A stretch of 41,024 nucleotides of DNA from a bacterium (GTDB lineage Bacteria > Patescibacteriota > Minisyncoccia > UBA6257 > 02-FULL-45-10c): NCBI GenBank assembly GCA_030700025.1, contig JAUYKI010000002.1:1-41024 (forward strand), written 5' to 3'. The notes beneath the pieces were generated by a model. That model searched no databases and had not been told where the DNA came from. It saw only the letters and a program-made list of their open reading frames with translations. This document shows, in pieces, positions 13,388 through 21,729 of this stretch. Numbering within the stretch: the stretch's first letter is position 1; every line of letters starts with the position of its first letter. The position numbers and the translations under genes are program-made.

Positions 13388-14485
13388 ATGGAGATAGCGC
13401 TTTTGTTGCTGTTGCCCATACTGATCGCTCTGACGGGGTTTATTATCAGCGCGGTAAAGAATAACCAGCGGTATAGTATTACTTTTAAAGAGTTTTTGGC
13501 TCTTTTGGGCGCTGTGTCTGCCGTGGTAACGATTGGTTATCTTATTTCTCGGTACGCTGGAATATATGATGAGGAACTTTGGAACGGCCGGATTGCCAAG
13601 AAACAACAAGAACGAGTTTCTTGTTCTCATTCTTATCCGTGTAATCCATATCCTTGTGGAGATAGCAAGCATCCCAGTACTTGTTGGCATACTTGTTACG
13701 AACATACTAACGATTGGGATTGGGCACTCTACTCTACTAATAACGAGAGGATTGAAATTGCGCGAGTAGATCGCCGCGGCTCCAATGAACCACCTCGTTT
13801 TACCCGGGCGCAAATCAATGATCCGACGGCTGTGGTGCATAGCTGTAAAAATTATATTAAAGCCAACCCTTGGACGCTTTTGCGAAGGCAAGGCATGGTA
13901 GAAAAATTTAAAAATCAGATTCCGTCTTATCCCATTAAGATTTACGATTATCATTATGTAAATCGTCTTGTGGACGTTACCGGCAAGATTCCGGCCCATG
14001 AAGCCGCGCTCTGGAATCAAGATTTAATGGATATCAACGCAACACTGGGAAAGAAAAAAGAAATCAACATTGTTTTAGTAGTGGTGCCAACTTCTGATTC
14101 CGCTTATCTCCACGCCCTGGAAGAGGCCTGGCTGGGCGGGAAGAAAAATGATTTGGTGGTAATTTTAGGAGTTAGCGCGTATCCAAAAATTGATTGGGCG
14201 CGGGCAATGTCCTGGACAAGGGCGGAAGAATTAAAAATTATGCTCCGCGACCAGCTTCAGCAAATCGGCACTTTGGAAAAAAGAACTGAAATTGTTAAAA
14301 CTGTCAGCGTTTTAGCGGACGAACTATTTGTCCGGACCAAAATGAGCGAATTTAAATATCTGATGGCGGGTGTTCGCCCGCCGATCTGGGCCCTAGCCAT
14401 TCTTTTCGTGATTGGCACGGGCCTATCCATCGCCTTAACGCTTTATTTCTGGAACAACGATCCGTTCGGTTCCAGAAATTACTAA
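13388..14485 (+). CDS. TPM-domain-like membrane protein with a Cys-rich insert
   Basis: 365 residues. Two N-terminal membrane helices (about 1-22 and 36-58) are followed by a Cys-rich segment (about 78-103, with PCNPYPC, STCWHTC). A central region has DWDWALYST and RVDRRGSNEPPRF. A TPM-like (TLP18.3/Psb32/MOLO-1) domain covers about 195-285 (INIVLVVVP, EEAWLGGKKNDLVVILG), and a last membrane helix lies at about 335-355. The pairing with a LemA-like gene 52 nt downstream matches known LemA/TPM neighbourhoods. The Cys-rich and central blocks remind me of uncharacterised large-phage proteins; that is recollection, not a search. TPM phosphatase activity is unproven. Confidence 0.65.
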   Translation: MEIALLLLLPILIALTGFIISAVKNNQRYSITFKEFLALLGAVSAVVTIGYLISRYAGIYDEELWNGRIAKKQQERVSCSHSYPCNPYPCGDSKHPSTCWHTCYEHTNDWDWALYSTNNERIEIARVDRRGSNEPPRFTRAQINDPTAVVHSCKNYIKANPWTLLRRQGMVEKFKNQIPSYPIKIYDYHYVNRLVDVTGKIPAHEAALWNQDLMDINATLGKKKEINIVLVVVPTSDSAYLHALEEAWLGGKKNDLVVILGVSAYPKIDWARAMSWTRAEELKIMLRDQLQQIGTLEKRTEIVKTVSVLADELFVRTKMSEFKYLMAGVRPPIWALAILFVIGTGLSIALTLYFWNNDPFGSRNY

Positions 14486-14537
14486 TGACTCGCCTCTAGC
14501 CCGGGCCGAAACCTAACAACCCAAAAGGAGGACGAAG

Positions 14538-15095
14538 ATGAAGGTGCTTGGCGCGATACTCGGAGCTGTTTTGGTCGTAGTGCTTGTCATTGGTGTTTAT
14601 CTGGCAATTGCCGTTATTGGTTTTTACAATACTGCTACGAAAACCGAAAACGGGATCGTTATGCAGTATAAGCAAAACCAGAATAACTATGACAATTACT
14701 TTAAGAAATTAAAGGAAGCTGCCCAAGTTCCCCAGATGTACGTTGATGACATGCAGAAAATTTGGGATAAAGTAATGCGCGGCCGCTATGGGAAAAATGG
14801 ATCTAAGGCAATGTTCCAATGGATTCAGGAACATAATCCCAATGTGGATGCCTCGCTCTACGCGAAGCTTCAAACTATTATTGAAGCGGGTCGAAATAGC
14901 TTTGAAGCGGATCAAAGATCCCTGTTGGACAAAAAGCTCCAGTATGATAATTACCGAATGACCTTTCCGAATAATTTCTTGGCTGGCTGGCTTGGCTTCC
15001 CGAAGATCAAGCTGGAAGATTACGATATCGTAACTTCCGAAGAAACCGACAAAGCCTTCAAATCTAAGAAGAGTCAGCCCATCAAGTTAAAGTAA
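14538..15095 (+). CDS. LemA-like membrane protein
   Basis: 185 residues. One N-terminal helix (about 5-28) leads into YNTATKTENGIVMQYKQN, and then a helical cytoplasm- or periplasm-facing domain. A late FEADQRSLLDKKLQYDNYR region ends in FPNNFLAGWLGFPKIKLEDY. The order (YN near the membrane, Tyr/Asn repeat, F-P-x2-hydrophobic-x3-GF) is that of LemA proteins, though an unusual middle replaces the typical QIDVQLKRR block. Start set by AAAAGGAGG. Probably co-transcribed with the TPM-like gene. Distant homology, so moderate confidence. Confidence 0.65.
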   Translation: MKVLGAILGAVLVVVLVIGVYLAIAVIGFYNTATKTENGIVMQYKQNQNNYDNYFKKLKEAAQVPQMYVDDMQKIWDKVMRGRYGKNGSKAMFQWIQEHNPNVDASLYAKLQTIIEAGRNSFEADQRSLLDKKLQYDNYRMTFPNNFLAGWLGFPKIKLEDYDIVTSEETDKAFKSKKSQPIKLK

Positions 15096-15102
15096 TCTAT
15101 TT

Positions 15103-15126
15103 ACCCCCGATATTATCGGGGGTTTT
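15103..15126 (+). terminator. Terminator of the TPM/LemA operon
   Basis: CCCCCGA pairs with TCGGGGG around TATTA (about 15104-15122), followed by TTTTAATTT. Confidence 0.8.
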
Positions 15127-15163
15127 AATTTGTCCCAGCTTCACCCAAGCAGAGTTGTTAATA

Positions 15164-15192
15164 TTGACAAAACTAATTTTATATGCTATGTT
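15164..15192 (+). promoter_or_regulatory. Promoter of the subtilisin-like gene
   Basis: TTGACA (15164-15169), 17 nt, TATGTT (15187-15192). A leader of about 95 nt with GC-rich hairpin-forming segments (GCTGGCGCC, TTGCCAAACGCC) precedes the ATG at 15293; no Shine-Dalgarno sequence is evident. Confidence 0.7.
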
Positions 15193-15292
15193 TATATTTA
15201 CGTAAGCTGGCGCCGCCTTATAGCGTAGTTGCCAAACGCCAAAGAATTAAGTTATATTTAGATAACAAATTATTATTAATAAAAAATAAAAT

Positions 15293-16474
15293 ATGACAAA
15301 GAAATTACAAATTAGTTTCGCGTTTACCGCTGCTTTCGTTTTAGCGGCAATGTTATTAACCAGCATCGTCTTCGGAGAAGGAGGCAACCGGAAAATTGTC
15401 ACCTTTGATAGCGCTGTAAATGCTTCGGCGCAAGACGCGCTTTTAAAGGCGCATGGCGCGGTTAAGGTTAAGAGTTTGCCGTCCGTAAATGGAGCGGTAG
15501 TTTTGCTTTCATCCAGAGCCGCGGAACGAGCTTTGAGCGGACAAGCGGGCGTTTTGAGAGTGGAAACTGACGCGGTAGCCACTACCTTGGCCCGCTCCAC
15601 TGCTAGCAAGGGCAAACCAGCGCCTAAGCAAGTTTTACCTTGGGGCGTAGACCGAGTTGATGCCGAACAAGTTTGGCCAACCAGCAATAGCGCTGATCCG
15701 ATTAAAGTGGCAGTTGTGGACACTGGAATTTCCAGCACTCATTCTGATTTAGTTGCCAATGTTAAAGGAGGCGTTAACACCATTACCGGCGGAAGCTGGA
15801 GTGATGATAACGGCCACGGATCGCATGTCGCGGGCATTATTGGCGCGTTGAATAACACCATTGGCGTTGTTGGCGTTGCTCCTCTGGCAGATTTGTACGC
15901 TGTAAAAGTTTTGAGCGCCAGCGGTTCCGGTTATATTTCTGATATTATTGAGGGCTTGCAATGGGCAGTTGCCAATGGCATGCAAGTAGTAAATATGAGC
16001 TTGGGCGCTTCCGTTGATGTACAAGCTTTTCATGACGCAATTATTGCCACCCGCAATGCCGGCGTAACGCTGGTAGCGGCGGCAGGAAACAGCGGCGGAG
16101 CAGTCGGTTATCCGGCAGCTTATTCGGAAGTAATCGCGGTTTCGGCGACCGATTCCAATAACGTTTTAGCATCATTTTCCAGCAGAGGCCCGGAAGTTGA
16201 TTTAACTGCTCCCGGCGTAAGCATCTACTCCACTTATAAAGGAACTGCTTATAAAACTTTGTCCGGAACTTCTATGGCTTCTCCGCATGTAGCCGGCGTT
16301 GTAGCTTTAGTTCTAAACACTCCGGTTGGCTTTTATGACACTAATTTAGACGGCATTTGGAATCCTTCTGAAGTTCAAAATAAACTTCAATCTACCGCTA
16401 GCGATTTAGGAACAGGCGGTTATGACACCTTGTACGGCTGGGGCCTAGTGAATGCCTGGGCGGCTGTTCAGTAA
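15293..16474 (+). CDS. Secreted subtilisin-like serine protease (S8)
   Basis: 393 residues. A Sec signal peptide (about 1-28) and a short inhibitor-like propeptide (about 35-100) are followed by the S8 catalytic domain. Asp143 lies in VAVVDTGIS, His175 in NGHGSHVAG, the oxyanion Asn266 in AAAGNSGG and Ser327 in SGTSMASPHVAG. It ends right after the catalytic domain, with no cell-wall or membrane anchor. It is probably released or held at the surface and may feed a peptide-scavenging lifestyle. The nearby leucine dehydrogenase would suit amino-acid use, but that link is inference. Confidence 0.94.
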   Translation: MTKKLQISFAFTAAFVLAAMLLTSIVFGEGGNRKIVTFDSAVNASAQDALLKAHGAVKVKSLPSVNGAVVLLSSRAAERALSGQAGVLRVETDAVATTLARSTASKGKPAPKQVLPWGVDRVDAEQVWPTSNSADPIKVAVVDTGISSTHSDLVANVKGGVNTITGGSWSDDNGHGSHVAGIIGALNNTIGVVGVAPLADLYAVKVLSASGSGYISDIIEGLQWAVANGMQVVNMSLGASVDVQAFHDAIIATRNAGVTLVAAAGNSGGAVGYPAAYSEVIAVSATDSNNVLASFSSRGPEVDLTAPGVSIYSTYKGTAYKTLSGTSMASPHVAGVVALVLNTPVGFYDTNLDGIWNPSEVQNKLQSTASDLGTGGYDTLYGWGLVNAWAAVQ

Positions 16475-16508
16475 GCGAGAATTTAGTATCTAGAAAATAG
16501 AATCTAGA

Positions 16509-16544
16509 ATTAAAGGTCCGCCCTTGGCGGGTCTTTAATTTTGT
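16509..16544 (+). terminator. Terminator after the subtilisin gene
   Basis: TTAAAGGTCCGCC pairs with GGCGGGTCTTTAA (about 16510-16539), followed by TTTTG. The preceding 16477-16509 is TAGTATCTAGAAAATAGAATCTAG-like spacer DNA. Confidence 0.7.
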
Positions 16545-16578
16545 GGTAATATATAACACTGACTTAACTATTATGAAT

Positions 16579-16696
16579 CCCGTTAGAGACAACCAAGTCA
16601 AAATTAATATGATAAACAAGATTTTCAATATACAAAGTCGAAAGCCATTAAAATTGGTTAATTTACGATTGCCTCTGGCAATCTGTCTCTAACGGG
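16579..16696. mobile_element. Start-codon-adjacent TIR element, copy 2
   Basis: 118 bp bounded by CCCGTTAGAGACA and TGTCTCTAACGGG. A GATTGCC/GGCAATC hairpin lies next to the right end, which abuts the typA ATG. The flanks carry a direct repeat: ATGAAT at 16573-16578 and again at 16697-16702. This fits a target duplication that copied the original start codon. A -10-like TATAAC (16552-16557) lies upstream of both. Confidence 0.85.
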
Positions 16697-18490
16697 ATGA
16701 ATATCCGCAACATCGCCATTATCGCTCACGTTGACCACGGCAAGTCCACTCTCGTGGATACGCTTTTGAAACAATCCGACACGGACTTGGGCAAGCTTAG
16801 CGAACAAGAATTAATTATGGATTTTAACGAGCTGGAACGAGAGCGCGGTATTACGATTTTTTCTAAAAACGCCGCGGTTCAGTACGGTGACACAAAAATC
16901 AATATTATTGATACCCCGGGGCACGCGGATTTTGGCGGCGAAGTGGAGCGGGTTTTAAACATGGCGGACGGAGCACTTTTGCTGGTGGACGCCCAGGAGG
17001 GTCCGATGCCGCAAACCCGTTTTGTTTTAAAAAAAGCTTTATCTATGGGCCACAAGATTGTGGTGGTTATAAATAAAATTGATAAGAAAAATGCCCGGGT
17101 AAATTACGCTTTGGATAAAGTTTTGGATTTATTTATTGAATTAGGAGCCAATGACGAACAATTAAATTTTCCGATTATTTACGCGGCCGCCCGCTTGGGC
17201 AGGGCCGGTTTAACTCCGGACTTAGACAGCATGACTGACGTCAAGCCGGTTTTTGAAACTGTTTTAAAACATATACCGCAACCGCAGGTAAATCCGGATG
17301 CTCCTTTGCAAATGATGGTAGTTTCCATTGCTTACGATAATTATCGGGGCAGAATCGGCATCGGCAGAATTTATCAGGGCAAAATTAAAGCCAATCAAGC
17401 CGTTATGCATATCAGCCGCGAAGGAAAAAGCACCAACAGCAAATTAACCGCTTTAATGACTTTTCTTGGATTAGCGCGCGTTGCCGTCGAAGAAGCGGAA
17501 GCTGGCGATATTGCCGCGATATCCGGAATCGCGGATATTAACATTGGCGATACTATTGCCGACCCGATTAATCCGATCGCGTTGCCCCCGATTAACATTG
17601 AGAAGCCGACTGTGAAAATGGTTTTTGCGGTAAATAACTCCCCTTTTTCCGGAAAAGAAGGCCAATACTGCACCTCCCGCAATTTAAAAGAACGGCTGGA
17701 AAAAGAATTGGACAATGACGTGGCGCTCCGCGTGGAGCAGGGAAAATCTCCGGACGAATTCGTGGTCAGCGGCCGCGGTGAATTGCATTTGGCTATTTTA
17801 ATTGAAAAAATGCGGCGCGAAGGATACGAACTCCAGGTTTCCCGCCCGGAAGTTATTATGCGGGTAGAAAACGGAAAAACTATGGAGCCGGCGGAAGACG
17901 CCTGGATTGAAGCGCCGGAAAAATATTCCGGAGCGGTTATTGAAAAAATGGGCAAGCGCAAAGGACTGATGAAAAATATGAATATGGAAAACGGAGTGGT
18001 TTATTTCCACTTCTTTATCCCGACCCGCGGATTGATCGGATTCCGAAACGAATTTTTAATTGATACCAAAGGCAACGGAATTATTAATACTCTTTTTGCC
18101 GGTTATCATCCGAAATGGGAAGATATCCAGACTAATATCCACGGATCTTTGGTGGCTCACGAAACCGGCGCGTCCACGGCGTACGCCCTTTTGAGCAATC
18201 AGGAGCGCGGAGAAATGTTTATCGGCCCCGGCGTTCAAGTTTATGAGGGCCAGGTAGTCGGCCAAAATGCAAAACTTGGAGATGTCGTAGTTAATGTTTG
18301 TAAAGCAAAACAATTGACTAATTTCCGAGCAAAAACCGATGCCGTAACCGACGATTTAATTCCGCCCCGGCCAATGTCTTTGGAACAAGCGCTGGAATAT
18401 ATCGGCGATGATGAACTGGTGGAAATTACGCCAAAAAGCATCCGTCTGCGGAAAAGAATTTTGAAGAATACTTTAAGAAATAAACGTTAA
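16697..18490 (+). CDS. typA: Translational GTPase TypA/BipA
   Basis: Ribosome-binding GTPase of the EF-G family, linked to stress growth and 50S assembly. G1 is AHVDHGKST (about residues 10-18), G3 is DTPGHADF and G4 is NKID. The C-terminal domain with [20 protein letters not shown] is characteristic of TypA and distinguishes it from LepA at 29302-31101. At 597 residues it is full length. Translation starts directly at the end of a TIR element, without a Shine-Dalgarno sequence. Confidence 0.97.
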   Translation: MNIRNIAIIAHVDHGKSTLVDTLLKQSDTDLGKLSEQELIMDFNELERERGITIFSKNAAVQYGDTKINIIDTPGHADFGGEVERVLNMADGALLLVDAQEGPMPQTRFVLKKALSMGHKIVVVINKIDKKNARVNYALDKVLDLFIELGANDEQLNFPIIYAAARLGRAGLTPDLDSMTDVKPVFETVLKHIPQPQVNPDAPLQMMVVSIAYDNYRGRIGIGRIYQGKIKANQAVMHISREGKSTNSKLTALMTFLGLARVAVEEAEAGDIAAISGIADINIGDTIADPINPIALPPINIEKPTVKMVFAVNNSPFSGKEGQYCTSRNLKERLEKELDNDVALRVEQGKSPDEFVVSGRGELHLAILIEKMRREGYELQVSRPEVIMRVENGKTMEPAEDAWIEAPEKYSGAVIEKMGKRKGLMKNMNMENGVVYFHFFIPTRGLIGFRNEFLIDTKGNGIINTLFAGYHPKWEDIQTNIHGSLVAHETGASTAYALLSNQERGEMFIGPGVQVYEGQVVGQNAKLGDVVVNVCKAKQLTNFRAKTDAVTDDLIPPRPMSLEQALEYIGDDELVEITPKSIRLRKRILKNTLRNKR

Positions 18491-18498
18491 AGATTAAA

Positions 18499-18540
18499 CA
18501 ACACTCCGACATTCTCAAGAATGTCGGAGTGTTGTTTTTT
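18499..18540 (+). terminator. Terminator after typA
   Basis: Perfect 15-bp stem CAACACTCCGACATT (18499-18513) with AATGTCGGAGTGTTG (18520-18534), followed by TTTTTT. It also lies before the end of the convergent VKOR gene. Confidence 0.9.
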
Positions 18541-18554
18541 AGATCATGAAAGAG

Positions 18555-19016
18555 TTAAGCTCTTAGTTCCCTCCTTATTTGAAGCCCTAATATCCAAAGC
18601 AAAATTGAAGCAGTTGCCGAACCCATGCAGTAAATACAGATGGCGTGGATAACGAAAAGCTGAAGCCAGATTAGGACCAGAGAGGTTATTAAGCCTGCCC
18701 AGGTCAGTAATGTTGCCAGCCGCAGGGCTTTAAGATTTTCCGTGTCTAAATAAACAATCGCCAGGATTAAAAGCGTTAAATAATACAGCGCTCCGAATAG
18801 GGCCACCGGAATCGGGCCAACGGTTGCGTATTTGCTGATTAAAACCGTTTCGCATTGGCCGGTAATCGGGCAAGGAATCGTAAAGTCCCGGTAATGAAAG
18901 GCCGTAAGATAGGCGGCGTCCAGAAAACCTAAAAACGCCAGCACTAGAAAAATAATTACCAGCGTTTTAGAGGCTGTCGGCAAGGGCTTGTTCCAGTTTT
19001 GTTCGGAATTCATCAT
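18555..19016 (-). CDS. Vitamin K epoxide reductase (VKOR) family protein
   Basis: Membrane protein that reoxidises a DsbA-type oxidase using quinone, replacing DsbB. Four or five helices are visible. The loop cysteines are Cys49 and Cys55 (CPITGQC), and the active CIYC pair is Cys127 and Cys130 in the last part of the helical bundle. The 153-residue core has no fused thioredoxin domain; the separate DsbA-like gene upstream takes that role. The ORF overlaps that gene by 50 nt; no later ATG precedes the first helix, so the overlap is probably real. Confidence 0.92.
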   Translation of the reverse strand: MMNSEQNWNKPLPTASKTLVIIFLVLAFLGFLDAAYLTAFHYRDFTIPCPITGQCETVLISKYATVGPIPVALFGALYYLTLLILAIVYLDTENLKALRLATLLTWAGLITSLVLIWLQLFVIHAICIYCMGSATASILLWILGLQIRRELRA

Positions 19017-19662
19017 AGCTTTGAGGATTTGGAATCTGTTTTAAATTAATAAAGAAAGTCGGAGTGTGGTCTATTTTTCCGGCAATTCCTCCGGCTAAGT
19101 CTTTCGCCACTTTGTCTTTGATTGCTTTGGAACCAGCGTCAATTTTGAATTTAGCTAAATCCAAACCAAATTCGGTTGCGTAAACTTCTAGCTGGCTTTG
19201 GGGGTTAGATGATCCCAGCCAAGATTTTTGGTTTTCGTAAATCTTATCGTACATTTCCCAAAACTTTCCCTGCGCTCCGGCCGCCTCCACGGCATAAGCC
19301 GACGGCAAAGCAAAAAGATGCTGGGATAAAGGAAAATGCCGGGCGACAAATAAAATCCGATCCTGATATTCATTGACCAGTTGTTTAACAATTGGATGAT
19401 AAGCGGCGCAGGCCGGACACTGGAAATCGCCGTATTCAATCAAAGTCACTTTGGCGTTTTTATTTCCAAGAGTCCAATCAGCAGAAGTAATTTCCGGCGC
19501 CAGGCCAGCAGAAAGCGCTTGAGGGCCCAAGGAAGCGGCTTTAACCATTAGCCAGATAATTCCCGCCAGAACCAAAACTACTCCGCCCCACATGAGGAAA
19601 CGGCGCATTTGGCGTTTTCGTTCTCTCTGCTGGGCTCCGAACTCTTTTACGTCTTTATTCAT
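18967..19662 (-). CDS. DsbA-family thiol oxidase (Thioredoxin_4), membrane anchored
   Basis: 231 residues. A basic N-terminus and one helix (about 22-42) anchor it. The thioredoxin-like domain has CPAC at residues 82-85 in EYGDFQCPAC, and a cis-proline segment DHTPTFFIN. It introduces disulfides in exported proteins and is reoxidised by the overlapping VKOR gene. Together they form a complete two-gene disulfide relay, which may serve the extracytoplasmic enzymes encoded nearby. Confidence 0.93.
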   Translation of the reverse strand: MNKDVKEFGAQQRERKRQMRRFLMWGGVVLVLAGIIWLMVKAASLGPQALSAGLAPEITSADWTLGNKNAKVTLIEYGDFQCPACAAYHPIVKQLVNEYQDRILFVARHFPLSQHLFALPSAYAVEAAGAQGKFWEMYDKIYENQKSWLGSSNPQSQLEVYATEFGLDLAKFKIDAGSKAIKDKVAKDLAGGIAGKIDHTPTFFINLKQIPNPQSYDEFRTKLEQALADSL

Positions 19663-19760
19663 AAGTAATTTAAATTATGGAACAAAGGGTGTCAGGTCGC
19701 AAGTGTCCCGGGCCAGGTATATTGGCGGGTTTTTAGTTTTGTGTTAAAATATAACAAGTC

Positions 19761-20031
19761 AGAACCTATCCCAATAATATTTCCTAACCGCGTTGCTAAG
19801 ATAAATTGAAAATTTCTAGGCGTGCCGAGGAGCTTGTGGCCAAAGCCACAGCGAGGAGGCAGAACAACGAAATTTTCAATTTAGCTAGCAACCGAAGGAT
19901 GCAGCTAATTTTGTCCATAACGTCGTTGCTCGTCGAAGATATGGCTTAAAGCTATAAATCTTCTCCTCGCGCCTAGTTCTGAACAAAATTAGCTAGTATC
20001 GCGGTTGGAAGATATTATTGGGATAGGTTCT
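19761..20031. repeat. Large inverted-repeat element, family B, copy 1
   Basis: Element of 271 bp whose ends, AGAACCTATCCCAATAATAT and ATATTATTGGGATAGGTTCT, extend to about 30 paired bases with CCTAACCGCG/CGCGGTT. Inside are two long hairpins. One is AAATTGAAAATTTC...GAAATTTTCAATTT, with an inner TGTGGC/GCCACA stem. The other is GCTAATTTTGT...ACAAAATTAGC, with an inner GAAGAT...ATCTTC stem. Copy 2 at 22618-22889 is in the opposite orientation. It ends 4 nt before tRNA-Gln. No ORF. Confidence 0.88.
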
Positions 20032-20035
20032 AAAT

Positions 20036-20106
20036 TGCCGGGTCGTCTAATGGTAGGACAGGAGCCTTTGAAGCTTCTAATCGGGGTTCGATCCCCTGCC
20101 CGGCAG
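20036..20106 (+). tRNA. tRNA-Gln (UUG)
   Basis: Cloverleaf with a 7-bp acceptor stem TGCCGGG/CCCGGCA and the T arm CGGGGTTCGATCCCCTG. Anticodon loop CTTTGAA reads TTG, giving Gln. CCA is not encoded (the sequence continues GCAAA). Confidence 0.95.
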
Positions 20107-20139
20107 CAAATAAAAATTTTAAGCTATACTTATTAATAG

Positions 20140-21015
20140 ATGCACGTCCATATCAGCTATCACCGCAAAGTTGTAGGCATTTTGTCCGGCGTAGTGCTGG
20201 TGCTTTTAGTTTTACTGGTGATGGCGCTTTTTAAAGTCGGCCTGTTTCACACAAAGGAATACCGCTATCTCAAGGGCGAAGAGGCGGTGCTGATTGAAGG
20301 CAAAGACGGCCAAGACGACAAGGTCCTTCCCGTTGAGAAAGTGCTTTTTGAATACATTGAAGTGGCAGATAGCTGTAGTTCCGATTTTCAGGGAGAATGC
20401 TTAAACGCGCGTTCGGGTCCGGGCGAAGATTTTCCCAAGATATTAAAACTGCGGAAGGGCATAGTTTTGAAAGTGGGCGGAAAAGTGGAACGCGACGGGC
20501 AAGGCTGGTACAAAGTAATTTTTGACGAATGGCTCCGTTATCCGGAACGCTTAACGACCGATTTTTACGTATCCGCCGATTATGTGAAAGTTTTGCTGGA
20601 TGAAGGCCTTCGTGATTTAACCAGTCCGGCTATTGCCAGCGCAAAACAAATAATTGTAGACCGCTCGGAACAAATGCTCTACGCCTATGACGGCAAGGAA
20701 CTATTTATGAAGCAATCTATTTCTACCGGCTTGGAACTGACTCCTACTCCGCGGGGCACTTTTACGATTTATAGAAAAACCCCGAGCCGTTACATGCAGG
20801 GGCCGATTCCGGAAATTTCTCAAAAATTTTATGATCTCCCGGGCGTGCCGTGGAACTTATACTTCACTTATGACGGGGCGGTAATCCACGGAACTTATTG
20901 GCACCAGAATTTTGGCAAGCAATCTTCCAACGGATGCGTAAATCTTCCGCCAGAAAAGGCGCATGAACTTTATACTTGGGCTGATCTCGGCACGCGCGTG
21001 ATTGTCCAGGACTAG
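20140..21015 (+). CDS. L,D-transpeptidase (YkuD) with SH3-like domain
   Basis: Cell-wall cross-linking enzyme making 3-3 links or attaching molecules to peptidoglycan outside the membrane. An N-terminal anchor helix (about 12-32) is followed by a bacterial SH3-like region (about 75-150, with LNARSGPGEDFPKILKLRKG). The YkuD domain (about 165-290) has catalytic His250 in VIHGTYWH, Ser263 and Cys266 in SSNGCVNL. TATACT at 20125-20130 lies 9 nt before the ATG, so the leader would be very short. It follows tRNA-Gln by 33 nt. Confidence 0.94.
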   Translation: MHVHISYHRKVVGILSGVVLVLLVLLVMALFKVGLFHTKEYRYLKGEEAVLIEGKDGQDDKVLPVEKVLFEYIEVADSCSSDFQGECLNARSGPGEDFPKILKLRKGIVLKVGGKVERDGQGWYKVIFDEWLRYPERLTTDFYVSADYVKVLLDEGLRDLTSPAIASAKQIIVDRSEQMLYAYDGKELFMKQSISTGLELTPTPRGTFTIYRKTPSRYMQGPIPEISQKFYDLPGVPWNLYFTYDGAVIHGTYWHQNFGKQSSNGCVNLPPEKAHELYTWADLGTRVIVQD

Positions 21016-21062
21016 CAACGAGTAATTAGTGATTAGCCATTAGTAAATAGATCTCAATAATA

Positions 21063-21087
21063 AAAATCCCCCGCTTACGCGAGGGAT
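21063..21087 (-). terminator. Terminator of the 21624 minus-strand gene
   Basis: On the minus strand ATCCCTCGC-GTAA-GCGGGGGAT followed by TTTTTA. Confidence 0.75.
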
Positions 21088-21096
21088 GAATTGTAA

Positions 21097-21624
21097 TTAG
21101 GAGGACTTAGGAATTTCCAGAAGCGGGCAAACCTTCCGCTTCTTTGCTTTGACGAATTCGGACACCAGTTTGTAGGTTTCGGCATCCGCGATTTTTCTAG
21201 TGACATTAACCACCTTTTCTTCAATTCGGTTAGGATCCGCCCTTTCAACCAGACAAAGAATTAGGTATACAACAAACAATACACCGGCGACAATTGTTAC
21301 AATTAGACAAGAGAAGCCGAAAAGCCACAGAACTTGAATTAAGGTAGCTATGCCTGCTTTTTGCAATTCCCTCAAATTATCAAATCCCATGTTTAAATGG
21401 GCGATGGCAATATACATCGGAACAACATAGAAATAGAAAATAGCGACACCGATAATTACCGGCCGGACCATTTTGGACCAAAGCACATCTTCCGCGAACG
21501 CGCGCAGTAAGTACCAAAGCGTTAACCAGAAATATGTACAGAGCGAAATGAGCCTGTCATACTGGAGCATGTAGTTGTACCGCATTGCCAATTTCCAGTG
21601 CCAGCTGTCCGGGTTGATCTGCAT
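21097..21624 (-). CDS. Hypothetical multi-pass membrane protein (175 aa)
   Basis: Unrecognised. Hydrophobic segments lie at about residues 26-42, 51-75 and 90-125 (probably two helices), followed by a charged cytoplasmic tail with a KAKKRK cluster. The ATG at 21624 is chosen because AAGGAGG sits 8 nt upstream; a TTG at 21642 would lie before this site. It is monocistronic with consensus promoter and terminator, like the other Shine-Dalgarno-led genes here. Trp- and Tyr-rich composition in the first third. No function can be given. Confidence 0.75.
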   Translation of the reverse strand: MQINPDSWHWKLAMRYNYMLQYDRLISLCTYFWLTLWYLLRAFAEDVLWSKMVRPVIIGVAIFYFYVVPMYIAIAHLNMGFDNLRELQKAGIATLIQVLWLFGFSCLIVTIVAGVLFVVYLILCLVERADPNRIEEKVVNVTRKIADAETYKLVSEFVKAKKRKVCPLLEIPKSS

Positions 21625-21655
21625 TCCAATCCTCCTTATCAAGGAACTCGGGAGT

Positions 21656-21684
21656 ATTGTAATTTAAATTTTTGAGTCTGTCAA
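21656..21684 (-). promoter_or_regulatory. Promoter of the 21624 minus-strand gene
   Basis: Minus strand TTGACA (21684-21679), 17 nt, TACAAT (21661-21656). Confidence 0.8.
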
Positions 21685-21693
21685 CCCCCTCTA

Positions 21694-21722
21694 TTGCTTT
21701 ATTTAACAAAATATGGTATAGT
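21694..21722 (+). promoter_or_regulatory. Promoter of the C39-like gene (leaderless)
   Basis: TTGCTT (21694-21699), 17 nt, TATAGT (21717-21722). The expected transcription start coincides with the ATG at 21730, so the mRNA probably has no leader. Confidence 0.65.
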
Positions 21723-21729
21723 ATCTCTT

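Noticed and set aside
13289-14020. 243-residue minus-strand ORF opposite the TPM-like gene
   Set aside because: No start signals, and the plus-strand gene has membrane helices, RBS and promoter.
17395-17961. 188-residue minus-strand ORF within typA
   Set aside because: Antisense shadow of a conserved GTPase gene.
20140-20160. A Shine-Dalgarno sequence for the L,D-transpeptidase
   Set aside because: None is present; the -10 box is too close to leave room for one.
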